From contig JBCFYV010000001.1 in assembly GCA_039000515.1 (NCBI GenBank), positions 67,883,030 through 67,947,029 on the forward strand: DNA of 64,000 nt, in the 5' to 3' direction. The stretch is from Timema cristinae (Eukaryota > Arthropoda > Insecta > Phasmatodea > Timematidae). Below are positions 31,851 to 43,295 of the stretch, piece after piece (the first letter of the stretch is position 1; each line of letters starts with the position of its first letter). The position numbers and the translations under genes are program-made. The notes under the pieces are model-generated. The model was not told the DNA's origin and did not search any database. It saw only the letters and a list, made by a program, of their open reading frames with translations.

Positions 31851-34632
31851 TACGGTGACCATAATTTTTTTTTAGAAAAAGCAGGACATTAAAATATATC
31901 ACATATACGAGTAGCATGGTGTGCGACGTGCCTGTATAACTTATGTATAGAGTAGATAGAATAAAAATAATATAAATAGAGAAATAAAAATAGTTTAAAG
32001 ATAAAACCATTTATTAAAATTCACTTTTGAATACTAGTTTAAGAGAGCGAGTTACATAAGTCAAATTTATATACATCAAATATTAGATCGGCTTTTATTA
32101 TTGTGTACATAGTATTTTTGTAATTAATACTTGTTCCTTAAACTTCTAAAAAATAACTTGTAAAAATAAATATTTTAGGACTAATCACGTGTACAAACCC
32201 ATTGGTAAATAAAACATAGGACTACAGTACTTAAAAAATTCAATAAAGAGAAAGTGAATTTTAAAATAACAATTTAGGAACTACTTATGCCGGCTTTTTC
32301 TTCATAATCATAACATTCATATTTATCTGAGCTATGAATTGCTTTTAGAAGCTTTTCTTTAGATTTCAGATATTGGAACATTTCCATACAGGTTTCGTCA
32401 AAATTTGTGTAAACCTGCATCACAGCCTTTAATGTCCCAATACTCATTTGGGTTTTTTCACTCCCCCAGTAGTTATTTATTATTGAAAAAAAGCCTCTCA
32501 ACTGAAGAACTCGTGGCAGGCAGGCAAAGTATAAACTCACATAGCAACTGCAGGTTTTTAAGAGGTTGAAGCTTGTTGTTCATAAAATTAAACACTTCCA
32601 ACCTCGTGGTTTGAATAGGAATTTTACTCACATTACACTCAGTAATTTTGTCACCAGCTAGAAAGTTTGTTGTTAACGCTGTAGTTTCGTCAAAAAGACA
32701 ATCTTCATCTACAGTAGAGCCAATGGCATCTTTGAAAGCCTCATACGAAGCCAGCACCTTCTCCCACGTAACATGCTCATGTAATCTGATCCATTCAAAA
32801 AGTTTTAACTGTTGCAGATTAGAAGTCCATTTTTCCAAATATGCAATGCAACCCGAGTAGAAAGCCTTAGCTTCTGTAGAAAAATCACTTCTGTAATTCA
32901 CCTCGCTGACTGTTTCAATGCTGCTAAGACAGCTTCTTACTTTCACTGGCAAGAATACAGAATTTTCCCTGTTCTTCAATTTCTCAAGCAGCTCAAAATA
33001 TTCTAGTGCAGCATCAGTTGCACACTTATTATCCCCTTCAATATTTAAAATTGCCTCGAGAAATAGAAAGCTAACATTGAGAACAAACCACAACCATGCT
33101 TCACCCACAGGGTTTTCAAACAAATGTTTCAATATTGTTGGGCAAGAAGGAGAAGTTAGGAAATACTCCTTCAAAGGTTCATACATTAAGAGAATACGCT
33201 CCACAGCTGGCATCAAAGAGAGGAATCGAGTCTTTGAAAAAGATAGCATCTTCTTGTACTCCATTTCGACCGACTCACAAAAAGTTTTAATGTACTTACA
33301 CGGACAGTGGGATATAAAAATGTTTGTAAATCTTGACAACTACTACTTCAATGTCAATCGGTAACAAGTCTGTTGTATTCTGAATGCAGTTGTTTATCAC
33401 ATGTGCAACACAACCTACGCTAACCACAACTTTTGCACAAGAGTTGTTGAGCTTTTTGAACATGTTTGTTTTTCCCTTCGATTAGGGCCTCCAAAATTAG
33501 TGTTGGTATTGTCTGCAGAAAGACCAACACACTTTTCCACTAAATTTAATGAAAACAAGGTAGAGTAAACGTAGCTGTGTAGCTGCTCAGATGTTTCCTC
33601 AGGAAGGTCTTTCAGTTCCAAAAGCTTGACTTTTACTCCCTGGGTACAGTCAAAGTATCGTACAATCAATGGCACTATCTTAATGTTATGGTGATTGGAA
33701 GAATCAATCATAACGCTGAAATAATGTGCTGTTCCTAAATCAATATTCAATCTCTCCTGGGCCTCCTTCGCTAAAACGTTTTTTACAATTGCTTCCGTTT
33801 TAGTGCGGGCTGAGGAGAACTTCGGTTCAAACATACCTGCTACCAGCTTCGACGTACAGTCAAGGGAACGAAAACTCTGCATATGTTTAATTGTATGATA
33901 TGCAAAAGAACCCTCTTTAGCAGCCAAAAGAAAATTTTCAGAAGTTAAAACGTTTTTTTTAAAGAACTTGCTTACCGTACTACTTGATGTGGCTGAATTT
34001 ACTGCTAGTAAGTGTTTGCGTTGCTTCAAATGCCTCACAATGCTTGTGCGACCACTATTGCTTAGGTCAACTTCACCTCTACACAGCTTACAAATAACAA
34101 TGTGAGGGTTATCACTGTTTTTTAGTTTGATGAAAGGGTATTCTGTTTGTAAAGAAGAATTAAATGAACATTTTCTGCGTGGCTGCCCCATCTCACAACA
34201 CTTTGGTAAACTAGCTTTTATTATTATTTACAAAATATTAGAAAAACCACAACACACACTCACAGACTTGGCGATACAACTGAAGACAAAGAAAACAAAT
34301 GAAGACTGAAAAAAGGGTATGGGTAAGACATGAAAAACGGTAGGCTAGGTGGTATTATCACACAGAGATAATAAAGAAGTTCCAATCTGGTTCGAGAGAG
34401 CGCAGCACATTTGTTGAGTGTTTGCCAACTGTACAAGGATGATATTCCTTGCGCTGGCGCTGTTCAATTCAAAATATTATTTTCTCTTACTTCAAAACTA
34501 AGTATTTTTGGAATTACTTGGTTTTAAAAAAACAGTACCTTTTGCTGTACTATCGCATGCTCTGTAGGACAGCAGGACATCATCCCAATAAACAGTACTG
34601 TACTGCAAAAAACAGTACGTATGGTCACCGTA
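31851..34632 (-). mobile_element. hAT transposon with perfect 8-bp target duplication
   Basis: The 13-base terminal inverted repeats tacggtgaccata are identical at the two ends (31851 and, reversed, 34632). They are flanked by tacatatc at 31843-31850 and at 34633-34640, a perfect 8-bp duplication. Length 2782 bp. The transposase frame on the minus strand is nearly full length but shifted. The uninterrupted target is present in copy A of the host element (about 25130). Confidence 0.95.
32274..34191 (-). pseudogene. hAT transposase, near full length, frameshifted
   Basis: The N-terminal frame (34191-33415) starts MGQPRRKCSFNSSLQ and has a BED-type zinc finger (ICKLC ... RHLKQRKH). It then has FSVMIDSSNHHNIKIVPLIV, the region of the first catalytic Asp, and KCVGLSADNTNTNFGG, the region of the second. 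A shift near 33470 leads to SVGCVAHVINNCIQNTTDLL, and another near 33330 to the frame 33339-32473 (EYKKMLSFSKTRFLSLMPAV). That frame ends in the hAT dimerisation motif CLPATSSSVERLFFNNK. The last piece (32540-32274) is in a third frame. The low damage suggests a fairly recent insertion. Function in an intact copy: cut-and-paste transposition with 8-bp duplications. Confidence 0.9.
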
Positions 34633-35117
34633 TACATATCATACAATGAGTTATTGCCATTTTATTGCGCACTACGCAAGATCATGAGTGTAACGCAAAT
34701 AATCATGGGACAATGTCTTCCATCCAGTGCACAGAATCAAAGGAAAGTCAAACGTCGTCAATATTTAGATTTTTAAAGTGATTTGGGCGATGTATTGTCG
34801 AGAATTATTTAGATATAGTATGTTATAAAATTGCTAAAATTTCTAAATCTGGTGTTATTCGATTCTACATACTATAGTGTGCATAATAAAGTGAATAAAA
34901 TATCAACACATGGTAACATTTCAGTGAAAAATAGCCAAATGTGGGACGGTTAAGGCGTACTAGACTAGACAACCTACAACCTCTATTGAATTTATATTTT
35001 TGGTGGCATAGGCCTACACATCTCACAATGTGTTGACAATTTTTAACAAACAAAACAACACACCAAAATAATGAAGTTAGTTAAAAAAAATCAGCATAAA
35101 AAAGGCTATATTATTTA

Positions 35118-35170
35118 TTAATTAGCACTGCATCTTATTACCCATACAGCTTATGCTACCAAATAGGCTA
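35118..35170 (-). mobile_element. SINE 3'-end fragment
   Basis: ttattaattagcactgcatcttattacccatacagcttatgc is the reverse of the SINE 3' end; nothing of the head is present. Confidence 0.6.
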
Positions 35171-36700
35171 ATGTTAAACATAAGGCAATAAATTCAAGCT
35201 TAGAGCTACAACAAGGGCAACTTGAACACCAAAACACTTGTTATTATACAATTAATTTACCAATACTATTAATTACAATAAAATTTATTTATATCTAGAT
35301 TTTCTTTGTTTAGATGATTTCATCTTCAAATGTATGGCTCAACATGATTAAAAGGGGCATATAGGCCTATGCAAAAAATTGTTTAGTATTTTAATAACCT
35401 ACAACATTGACAAATATTGTGATTTTTTGAACAAATAAATATGGAATTCACGGGAAATTAAAATACACCCCTTGTACTATTTTAATATACTACTATACAT
35501 TAAACTGCACACATTTCTTCAAATTTACAGTGACATTTTGAAGACCACTTTGAGCACATAGAGCTGATCGGCTGTGAAAGTTTCGACAAGATGCCGTGCC
35601 AACAATTTTTTCAACACATTTTGTCTGTGGGCAAAAGAGTACATACACAATGGTAGACTTAACCTACATTTAAATGTATAGGAAATATCTTAGATCTAAC
35701 TAAACCTATGCTACTGATGTTTTAGTGTAGGCTCCTAGTGTATACTAATTATTATTCAATTTTTTGTATTAAAAGCAGTTTCTTACATCACATATGCGTG
35801 TAGCGTTTATTGCATAAAGCTACAAGATCAAAAGCAAAACAATAGACCTGGACATTATTATTTCAATGACGCCTGTGATGATATTGGGTAAAACTTACCT
35901 AGGCCCCATTCTGTTGTTGTGCCTTCCTAGCCGACTCTCCCCACGGCGACCACATATCTCGATAAACATTACGTGTGGACTGGCTGAGCTAAGATTGGAG
36001 ACGCCTCAAAACGAAACTTCGCAGGACATGCCGGGAAAAACTATGACGTGCCGGCTTGAGAAGGTGGCGTGATCTAATAATTTTATTCTGGAACCTCCTC
36101 AGTGCCACTCGATGCTTCTACCCCCATCTCGTCACCCCTTCCCTCTCACCTTTGTTTCTGTGTTTTCCCTGGTTTATGTTTACCCTCTTTCCCCCCTCTC
36201 TGAGCAACTATCTTTTGATATATATGGGTGCAAATACTTTTGAAAAGATCATTCTTGACAGGATACCATCCATGGGCACATTTAGGTGTTCAAAATTATG
36301 TAAGGTATACGTTATTTTTCAGCGTTTATAATTCTAAATCTCTTTTCAGCCAAAAATTAGTAATATTTAATGTAGACTTCCAATATTGTAGGTTTTCCTT
36401 TTTTTTTTTTTTTTTTGCAAGGATGACATGTTATTGGTCTGATACTTTCAGACGTGGTAATTAAAATAATAATAGTATTACTATTTTTTTTAATAGTCCA
36501 TTAGACTACGATGAATATAAAAAATATTCTATTAATATCATTGTTTCTAGTTATAGCAAAGACTGCGTTTGTGAGCCAACATTTGCCGTTTGTTTACATT
36601 AACAATTTTACATAATTTTCATTGCTACAAAGCATGAACCTGGTCAAAACGTGCACATGCCATTGCAGTTGTTAAATATGCCTTTGATGAATGATCTCAC
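35170..36700. other. No gene; one GC-rich, pyrimidine-tract stretch at 35890-36240
   Basis: On the plus strand 36100-36210 is C/T-rich (cccccatctcgtcaccccttccctctcacc..), followed by gatatatatggg. This is the same order as in the Gypsy LTRs of this window (pyrimidine tract, then TATATAT), so a solo LTR is possible. No matching second copy was found. Confidence 0.3.
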
Positions 36701-36709
36701 CTCAACTTA

Positions 36710-37640
36710 GTTGAAGTTTGTTTATGTGTAGGAGTAATTTTACCGTCATTTGGCTTCATCGCTTCTAACACTTAACACCGTTTGTCTAAAAATGTGTAAA
36801 AATCATCAGATATGGGAAGTTGCTTTGGGGGTAAGTGTAGTTCCCATTCTCTTTTAGACAGCCTGTCCAGCCTGTCAGTAACTAACTGCACAATCATGAT
36901 TTCCATGAATTTCCTATCAACTATTTCCTGAGCCTCCAGGGCATTTAGATGACCCCTAAACGTATCAACAAGCTTCTCAACTCCCTTGCTGATTCTTTGT
37001 TAACTCTACTTGACCTCTAATAGGCTCTTTATGTATTTGCTCACCATCATTCTTTTGTTAGAGTACCGAGAGATTAGTACTGCCCACGTAGCACTGTAGT
37101 TTTCTGCAGAGATTGGGAAATTTTGAACTAATTTTAAGGTTTCTCCCTAAAGAGACAAATTCAAATAATGAAACTTCTGTATCTCTGCAAGTTCACTGTT
37201 GCTATGTTTCAAGGCAAAAAAAATGTATCATGATACCTCACTCAAGCTGTGTAGTCACCATCAAAACCAGGTAGATTGATAGACGGTAACTTTATAGCTG
37301 GCCTTGCCTTAGAAGTTTTCGAAGATATAGTAGCTGCGGACTGCACTGCCTACGGTGCATTTTCCTGTGGCTGCAACCACGTTTTAATTAGTGCTATTAC
37401 ACCCCAGTAGGTGGTTTCGAAGCCTTCACGATATTCTAATTGAGCATCAATTTCATCGTCATTTAGTTCTAATTCTGATTGAATTAATTTAAATTCATTG
37501 CAAATTTCTTCTGCTGCCTGACATCTGTCTATTAGCTTCTCTAAGTTATGTGAATTACTAAACTGATTCACATAATATGTTTGTATGTGTATAAGTCTAC
37601 CCTTCAAAATATCTGTTTCTTTACCAGTGATTTTACTTCA
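36710..37640 (-). pseudogene. BEL/Pao retrotransposon gag fragment
   Basis: On the minus strand the N-terminal frame (37607-37350) starts MKGRLIHIQTYYVNQFSNSH. After a stop, further pieces read IKLPSINLPGFDGDYTA, EIQKFHYLNLSL, NFPISAENYSATWAVLISRY, VEKLVDTFRGHLNALEAQEI and LSKREWELHLPPKQLPIS. This is the conserved layout of BEL/Pao Gag, the DUF1759-type domain ('KLPKIELPKFSGDY..W', 'KFHYLK', 'W..L..RY', 'REWE'). At least three stops and one frameshift are present. No protease, RT or LTR of this element was found here. Gag forms the particle in which such elements copy their RNA. Confidence 0.8.
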
Positions 37641-39120
37641 GTCAATTCCATGATTAAAGGACATATACAATGCAAGGTGAGAAAATAAAGGAACAGCCAA
37701 AACTAGCAATACCTGTGATCACTGATGTTGTAACTCTTCGACATCTACGTCATCATCACTGATTTAAGGACGAATATTTTCCGTAGGTAGTTTCACGCAA
37801 TTATACGCACTCGCGTAACAAAGTGCATAACCTGGAACACACTTGCGTTACTACTCCGTCTCTTCCAAAGCCTTGCGTGACTCAAATAAATATGTTTCAT
37901 GTTCTATCCCGACAGGTAGGACCAAAATGTTTTGTTTGTTTCAGAGGACCAATAATTACTAAAGACACAATTCCATCTTGCTGTTTTATTTAACTATATT
38001 TTCCAAGTCACACACACAAAAAAAATCTATAGTAATAATATCATTAATCTCTTTGGTAACAGAACAAAAAAATCAGTCTTGCCAGATTAACATAATAAAA
38101 ACACTCAGATATTGTCTTCTGTATAGCCTACGACATCCAACATATAGCAGTTGAACCAAAGCTTACCCCACCAAGTGCTGATATCATGTTCTCATGACAA
38201 ACAGCTGATCCAAACAGAGGTGTATAGTAAGTAGTGAAGGAATGGGTTGGAAGGCAAGGGGTAACTGGACTTGTCTGAAGTATGCTAGTTTAAACTTGAT
38301 GACATCGTTATTCTTGTCAAGTAAGCTAGTATTCTTTGAAAATGTAGTATGCATAAGGAGGCTTATCGGTACTCCGCCATCATTAACTTTAAGGAGAAGA
38401 GCTGATATAAAATTTATTATTAATACGTGTCATTAAAAAATATTTATGAGGAGTAGGTTTGTTTTATTTAACACATCCACATTCATAATGGTATCAGTAG
38501 CTATAATGTAAATGATTTAACCATTTTAATTTATAGTTTCCCACAACGGAAACAGCATGCTAGATTTCACATGTCATGGTGAATATGATTGGTTTTTAAT
38601 GTAATCTCACGGTATCCTTTGCCATCTAGAAACCTATCAAGGTTTAAAGTTTAAAGCTTTTACTAAGGTATGTGCAAAAAACAGAGCATGATAATTGTCA
38701 CGCTAAAAATATAAATGTTAATGGCCAACTGTACAAGTTTTCTTAATTCTTGTGTAAATGAAGGGTTTGGTAAGGCTGGCAGTCTTTATTTATGAAGGCT
38801 CGGAGAGACCCTGACAGGATTCGATACGGTAACCTCTTTATTGAGGGTGATTGTTTTATTTTCAATTTATTTTCAATTTCCTTATACATTTGTCTTGACG
38901 ACTTATTATACTATAAATCAAAACCTTTTTGCTCAATTCATTTCACAATCTTCATTCTATATATCTGATTCCAAAATTTTAAAATATAATCTATCTGGAA
39001 TTTAAACCTATATCTACTACTAAACTATTTGTACTATTATTGCCTAAATTATCAGTTTGCCTCAACCTGTGCCAGTGTACCAGTGCTCGATATTTCTGTA
39101 ACATTAGCAATACTAATGAT
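37640..39120. other. No gene recognised
   Basis: AT-rich, apart from CpG-bearing 37740-37870 (cacgcaattatacgcactcgcgtaac). No family resemblance seen. Confidence 0.4.
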
Positions 39121-40526
39121 ACTGTAACCATGTTACAAAAAAAAAGAACAACAGGCTTAATCAAATGGGAGAACACTCACCCTCTGCTCTGTTGAACTTA
39201 AACACCGGAGCACATGTGCCACGACCTCCTCTCCCTAGAACTCAATCCCACGGACTAAATGGAGATATGATCCAATGGTCTGCTCATGAAGGAAGTCCTG
39301 CCCTGCCCAGAAACGACAACTCCACGAATTTAGTCTTAGTTTCTGCCACCTGGATGGTTCCAGGACTTTATACGAGTTCCTAAAGTCACCGCAATCCTTC
39401 CTAAGCACTGTTTGTCTCCCCTCTTCCACTCCATTCTCTCCTCCCTTTTTCCTTTCTCTGTGGGCATGTCATGTATTCGTGCTGGCTATATATTGCGATG
39501 TTTGGTTTGTGTGAGCACTCATTGTATCACTGACTTACTAGGTGAAAGCGGAAAATTAAGCTTAGACTTGATTATATTATTCATAGCTCTTTTTCGGTTA
39601 TATTATGGGGAACCTTTCAAAATTATTATTTTCGGAGTTATTTATTTAAATTTTTATTATGGGATGGTTTTTTTTGGTATCATTGTGGTTAATTTGTAAC
39701 CACGTATATATTTGTATTTTGCCTTCTAGGGGAACTTAACCACTCTCATATTCAACGTAACTTCTATTTCGCCGCTTGGCGGCTTGAGTCTAATTGCACT
39801 CTTGCCGTATGTCTGATTAGCAGTTGATGTTATTTTCAGAATATTTTGAGTATGTTTAACTTAGATACTTTAAATTTACATATTGTTATGTGGGGACCGA
39901 GCACTTTAAAATTCAGATATGTGCTTATAACTAACTGTTTCAAACTTATGTTATGTTGTGGTGATATAACCAAATAGTTTTGTGTGAGTAAATAATTCCT
40001 TGATATTCTAAATTTTCATCTTATCTGTGGAAATCGAGGACTTTAACTGTAAGCAATAGGCTTATAACAATTATTGCTTGGAAATTAATAGTTGATAGTA
40101 CGAGAAGGAAGCTCTGAAACTATTAGCGTAGCGCTTTGTATCTTTGATAGCTTTGAATTACATTATTGCTATGGGAAAGTGGAACGCTTTGGTTCCTTAG
40201 ATTTATGGCTTATTACTGAATTTCTTTAAACTCCAGTTAGGGCTGAGGACATATATATTTAGTACTGTTCTATTGAACTTTGATGTATTCGAAAATTTTT
40301 AGAATTGTAAGATATCTCCAAGTACATCATACATTATATATCTTAACTTCAATTACATTAGAGTACGTATTATTAGCGCATGAGTGTAAGGCGCTTAGTA
40401 AATGATGTTGACATTGCGTCCTTTGGGACTTTGATTACTGTATAGTCCAAATACCTTAGCCGCGAGACGACGGATTTATTAAATTTTGAAAGTTATTACT
40501 TTTTCTCTAAAACATTATGATATTAC

Positions 40527-42482
40527 TAGGGGCGGATTTTGCCCTAAATGCCTTTTTATTCCTATGCTTTGAAAATAGACTATTAAGGTATAAGTTTATT
40601 TTCGATGATTGCGAAGATAGTGTGATAAATTTTATAGCGCCTATAAATGCCTATTTCGGTGTTTAGTGCCTATTTTACAAATGGGAGCCTTAAAGTGCCT
40701 TTTTTCTATCTCTCTCTTCCTCACTTCCTCTTTTTTCTTTCTACATACTTGCGATCCCTCCTTTCTTCACTCCTTAGGTCACTCCACGTGGATACTTATG
40801 GTAAGTAGGAAAAACCCATGTCCAGTGGTCTGATAGGTTCAAACTGGTCAGACTGTCGACAAAGATTTTCTTCTAGCGCATAGCTCATTCAGTGGTTGGG
40901 TATATTACGCTGTTGTTAGATGTGCATATCTGTTCATTAATATTTCTTTGTATTAGGATTCAGTGTAAATTATTGAACTAAGTTAGTAGAAAATGCCCAA
41001 AGAAAAATCGTGTAAAAGTGTGTTATTCAAATAGTGGAATGGTGGTGATAGGAATTTCACAACAAATGGAAAAATAATTTTCTCTCAGGCATGTTCCAAA
41101 GAGGTAAGTTACCTTTTCAAAAGGGGAAAGAAATTTATTAATTTTGAAAGTCAAGGTTTTTATTAAATATTTTGGCTAGAGTTTAAAAGTAGATCATGTT
41201 TATTTGTTATCGTTCAAACTAGGTTTCATTTATTATTGAAGGATTTCAACGACAAAGTATAAATATTTACTAAAGCGTAGCATAACTATTTTACAAAAAA
41301 AACTTAGTTCTCTTGTTAGGTGATGCTTTGTTAATTTGTAGAATTCACATATATTATTGGTTGAAAATTTCCATATGTAATATTTGGGTAAAATACGAGA
41401 AGAAGTATCACCTAGAACAACACAAAAATACTGCAATACATATGAAGAATTGAAGAACGAAAACAGGATCAAAACAATTTAACGATGCAGATAAAGCCCA
41501 AGAGCAATTTTCTACTGATTTATGCTCTGCGATGGTAGCTACAAATATTCCTTGAAAGAAGCTGGAGAATCCAGATTCCAATGTTTTTTCTCAACAAATA
41601 TGCCAACATTAAGATACCAGATAGATCAACTCTGAGGAAACACTACTTGCATTCAATTATTTATACGTAAGTTTTTACAATATCAGTTTTTATTTCTGAC
41701 ACTAAAAATATTAACTAAATTGTATTGATTTAAACTCTTTACAATATTTTTTTTTAATTTCGTTTAAGACAGTTGAGAAGATCTGAGAAGATATTGGAGA
41801 ATCATTCTTCTGGGCTGCTGTTGATGAAACCACTAGCATATGTAAAAAGCAATTTTGGACATCTTCCTGGAGCAATCACAGTTTTAGAGGCGAGGGATTT
41901 GCCTCTTGTGAAAGCTGTGAAGATAATGCGGGGAATAGAAGAAAACCTGAATCAGGCTTCTGGCTCAGTTGACACAGCCATCGTCGACAAATTTAACAGA
42001 GTATTGCAGCGAAACCCTGGGTGGAAAATGATGGCAAGTATTGCGGACATCTTGGAAGGACAAACTACATCAATCCCAGAAGTCAAGTTTGGCTCAACTG
42101 AGATAGCTAGTCTGATGTTTTGCCCGATGACTTCATGTGAAGTCGAGAGAAGTTTCTCACCCTATAGAAACTTTTTTTAGACAAGAAAACAAAATTTACA
42201 CCTATAATCTTGAGAAATATTTAGTAATTAACTCTAATACTAATTAATTTGTGTTTATGGAAAGTGTATGCTGGATTTTAAGAATGAATAATAAAAAAAT
42301 AGAGTGCTTTGGTGCCTTTTTTTGCATTACTATGCCTATTTATGTGCCTATATTTTCTTTTTAATGCCTATTTACTGCCTCTTTTACTTTATAATGCCTA
42401 TTTATATTCCTATTTTTGAAATTTTTAGTTCCTATTTACCTGCCTTTTTAAAAAAATTTAGTGCCTATAAATCCGCCCCTTA
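40527..42482 (+). mobile_element. hAT transposon in the 5' LTR, perfect 8-bp target duplication
   Basis: The target duplication gatattac is at 40519-40526 and 42483-42490. Ends are TAGGGGCGGATTT and, other strand, TAAGGGGCGGATTT. Both subterminal regions hold many copies of TGCCTATTT/GTGCCTTTTT-type words (about 40550-40705 and 42305-42470). The 3' LTR at about 49196 (attatgatagtataacttattgtcacc) is the empty version of the site. Confidence 0.93.
40993..42235 (+). pseudogene. hAT transposase remnant (small, CGGBP1-like type)
   Basis: Exon-like pieces: 40993-41103, starting MPKEKSCKSVLFK and with FTTNGKIIFSQAC (BED-finger start), then a gtaagt donor; about 41490-41666 (QFSTDLCSAMVATNIP, then a stop); and 41769-42180, ending FCPMTSCEVERSFSPYRNFF, the hAT C-terminal dimerisation motif. 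After a slip in a T run the frame would continue YTYNLEKYLVINSNTN to a stop near 42233. Part of the middle, including most catalytic residues, is missing. The resemblance to CGGBP1-related hAT proteins is from memory. Confidence 0.7.
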
Positions 42483-42586
42483 GATATTACAAATGATTGT
42501 CACCAGGCGACTAAATATTTTAAATAGAGTTTAATTCATATTCAGACCTTTGAGTCGTAACTTGTTGTTCGCTATCCTTGATGGTA

Positions 42587-42821
42587 CAGTAGTCCCATGG
42601 CTTCTTTGGTGCTGAATGACAGCTCACAGCAGACAGCTGATGGTTTTTAAAAGTTACCAGACCAAATTATGTATCCCTACGCCGAACCATATGATCTGCA
42701 AAAACATGTGTTTAGGAACTGTAACTTCTGACAGTCAAAATTTAGGTATATACCTAAATGTTAACTATCAGAAGTCAGCTGTGAACTGTCAGTCAGCACC
42801 AAAGAAGCCAGGGGGCTACTG
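42587..42821. mobile_element. 235-bp MITE with long terminal inverted repeats, TA target
   Basis: Ends cagtagtcccatggcttctttggtgctgaatgacag and, other strand, cagtagccccctggcttctttggtgctgactgacag; TA on both sides (42585-42586 and 42822-42823). The inverted repeats extend further inward (agctgacttctgatag..), so the element can almost fold on itself. It is absent from the 3' LTR, where the site reads cttattggtaagttagttatag. The TA target suggests Tc1/mariner mobilisation. Confidence 0.88.
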
Positions 42822-43104
42822 TAGTTATAGCTGTTTCTCACTTTATCTTCAACTTTACGTACATACTAATTAAATAATATGTTTATATTAAACTCTAGTC
42901 ATTTTTATTATATATTATATTTAACTACATATCTTCGACTTAACTCGCTTTGGGCGATACCATGGCATTTGTAATATTTATTGTGTATCATCAATTTCTA
43001 ATATGTCAAATAAAACATATAATGTTATTCTCTGTTAACCCTTTGACTGTTATTTCTCACGCTTTCATGCAAAGTTAAGGTAGTTACAAGAGAAAAGTGG
43101 TAGC

Positions 43105-43165
43105 AGAGCTGGTTCCAGGGTTCATGGTTCCAAGGTTCCATGGTTCATGGTTGCATGGTTCTTAG
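43105..43165. repeat. Short GGTTCCA/GGTTCAT direct repeats
   Basis: Just downstream of the 5' LTR: ggttccagggttcatggttccaaggttccatggttcatggttgcatggttc. It may be a small local expansion in the leader. Confidence 0.8.
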
Positions 43166-43295
43166 TTATATTGAGTTTCGAGGTGACTGTGGAGCGACCG
43201 CACATTATTGTACATTGTCTGCCTGTTGTTCTGTATCATGCTGTCCGAGATCTTGGTACCTCCACTGAAACCTGATGCTAAGATGAAGAAAACTG

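Larger units (their letters stand above)
31274..34962. mobile_element. Inverted-repeat element, copy B, split by a hAT
   Basis: The ends agtacgtcttaaccgttcca (31274) and, other strand, agtacgccttaaccgtcccac (34962) are terminal inverted repeats related to those of copy A at 24599-25448. The interior aligns with copy A along its length (for example taaataagaaagagttcgactcacctaagcga, and cataataaagtgaataaaatat near the right end). With the hAT and one target copy removed it is about 0.9 kb. It also carries a TGACGTCA at 31656. Confidence 0.72.
39123..43088 (+). repeat. 5' LTR of the Gypsy element (interrupted)
   Basis: Aligned phrases with the 3' LTR include gaacaacaggcttaatcaaatggga, ctatatattgcgatgtttggttt, cgtaacttctatttcgccgcttggcggcttg, gtacgtattattagcgcatgagtgtaaggcgctta and aagttaaggtagttaca. 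A pyrimidine-rich stretch before gctatatattgcg (39480) probably belongs to the promoter. Confidence 0.92.

Noticed and set aside
35500..35640. Minus-strand exon after ctcttttgcccacag, open for 43 codons
   Set aside because: Only an acceptor and a short frame; no donor, homology or phase partner, and such acceptors are common in this AT-rich DNA.
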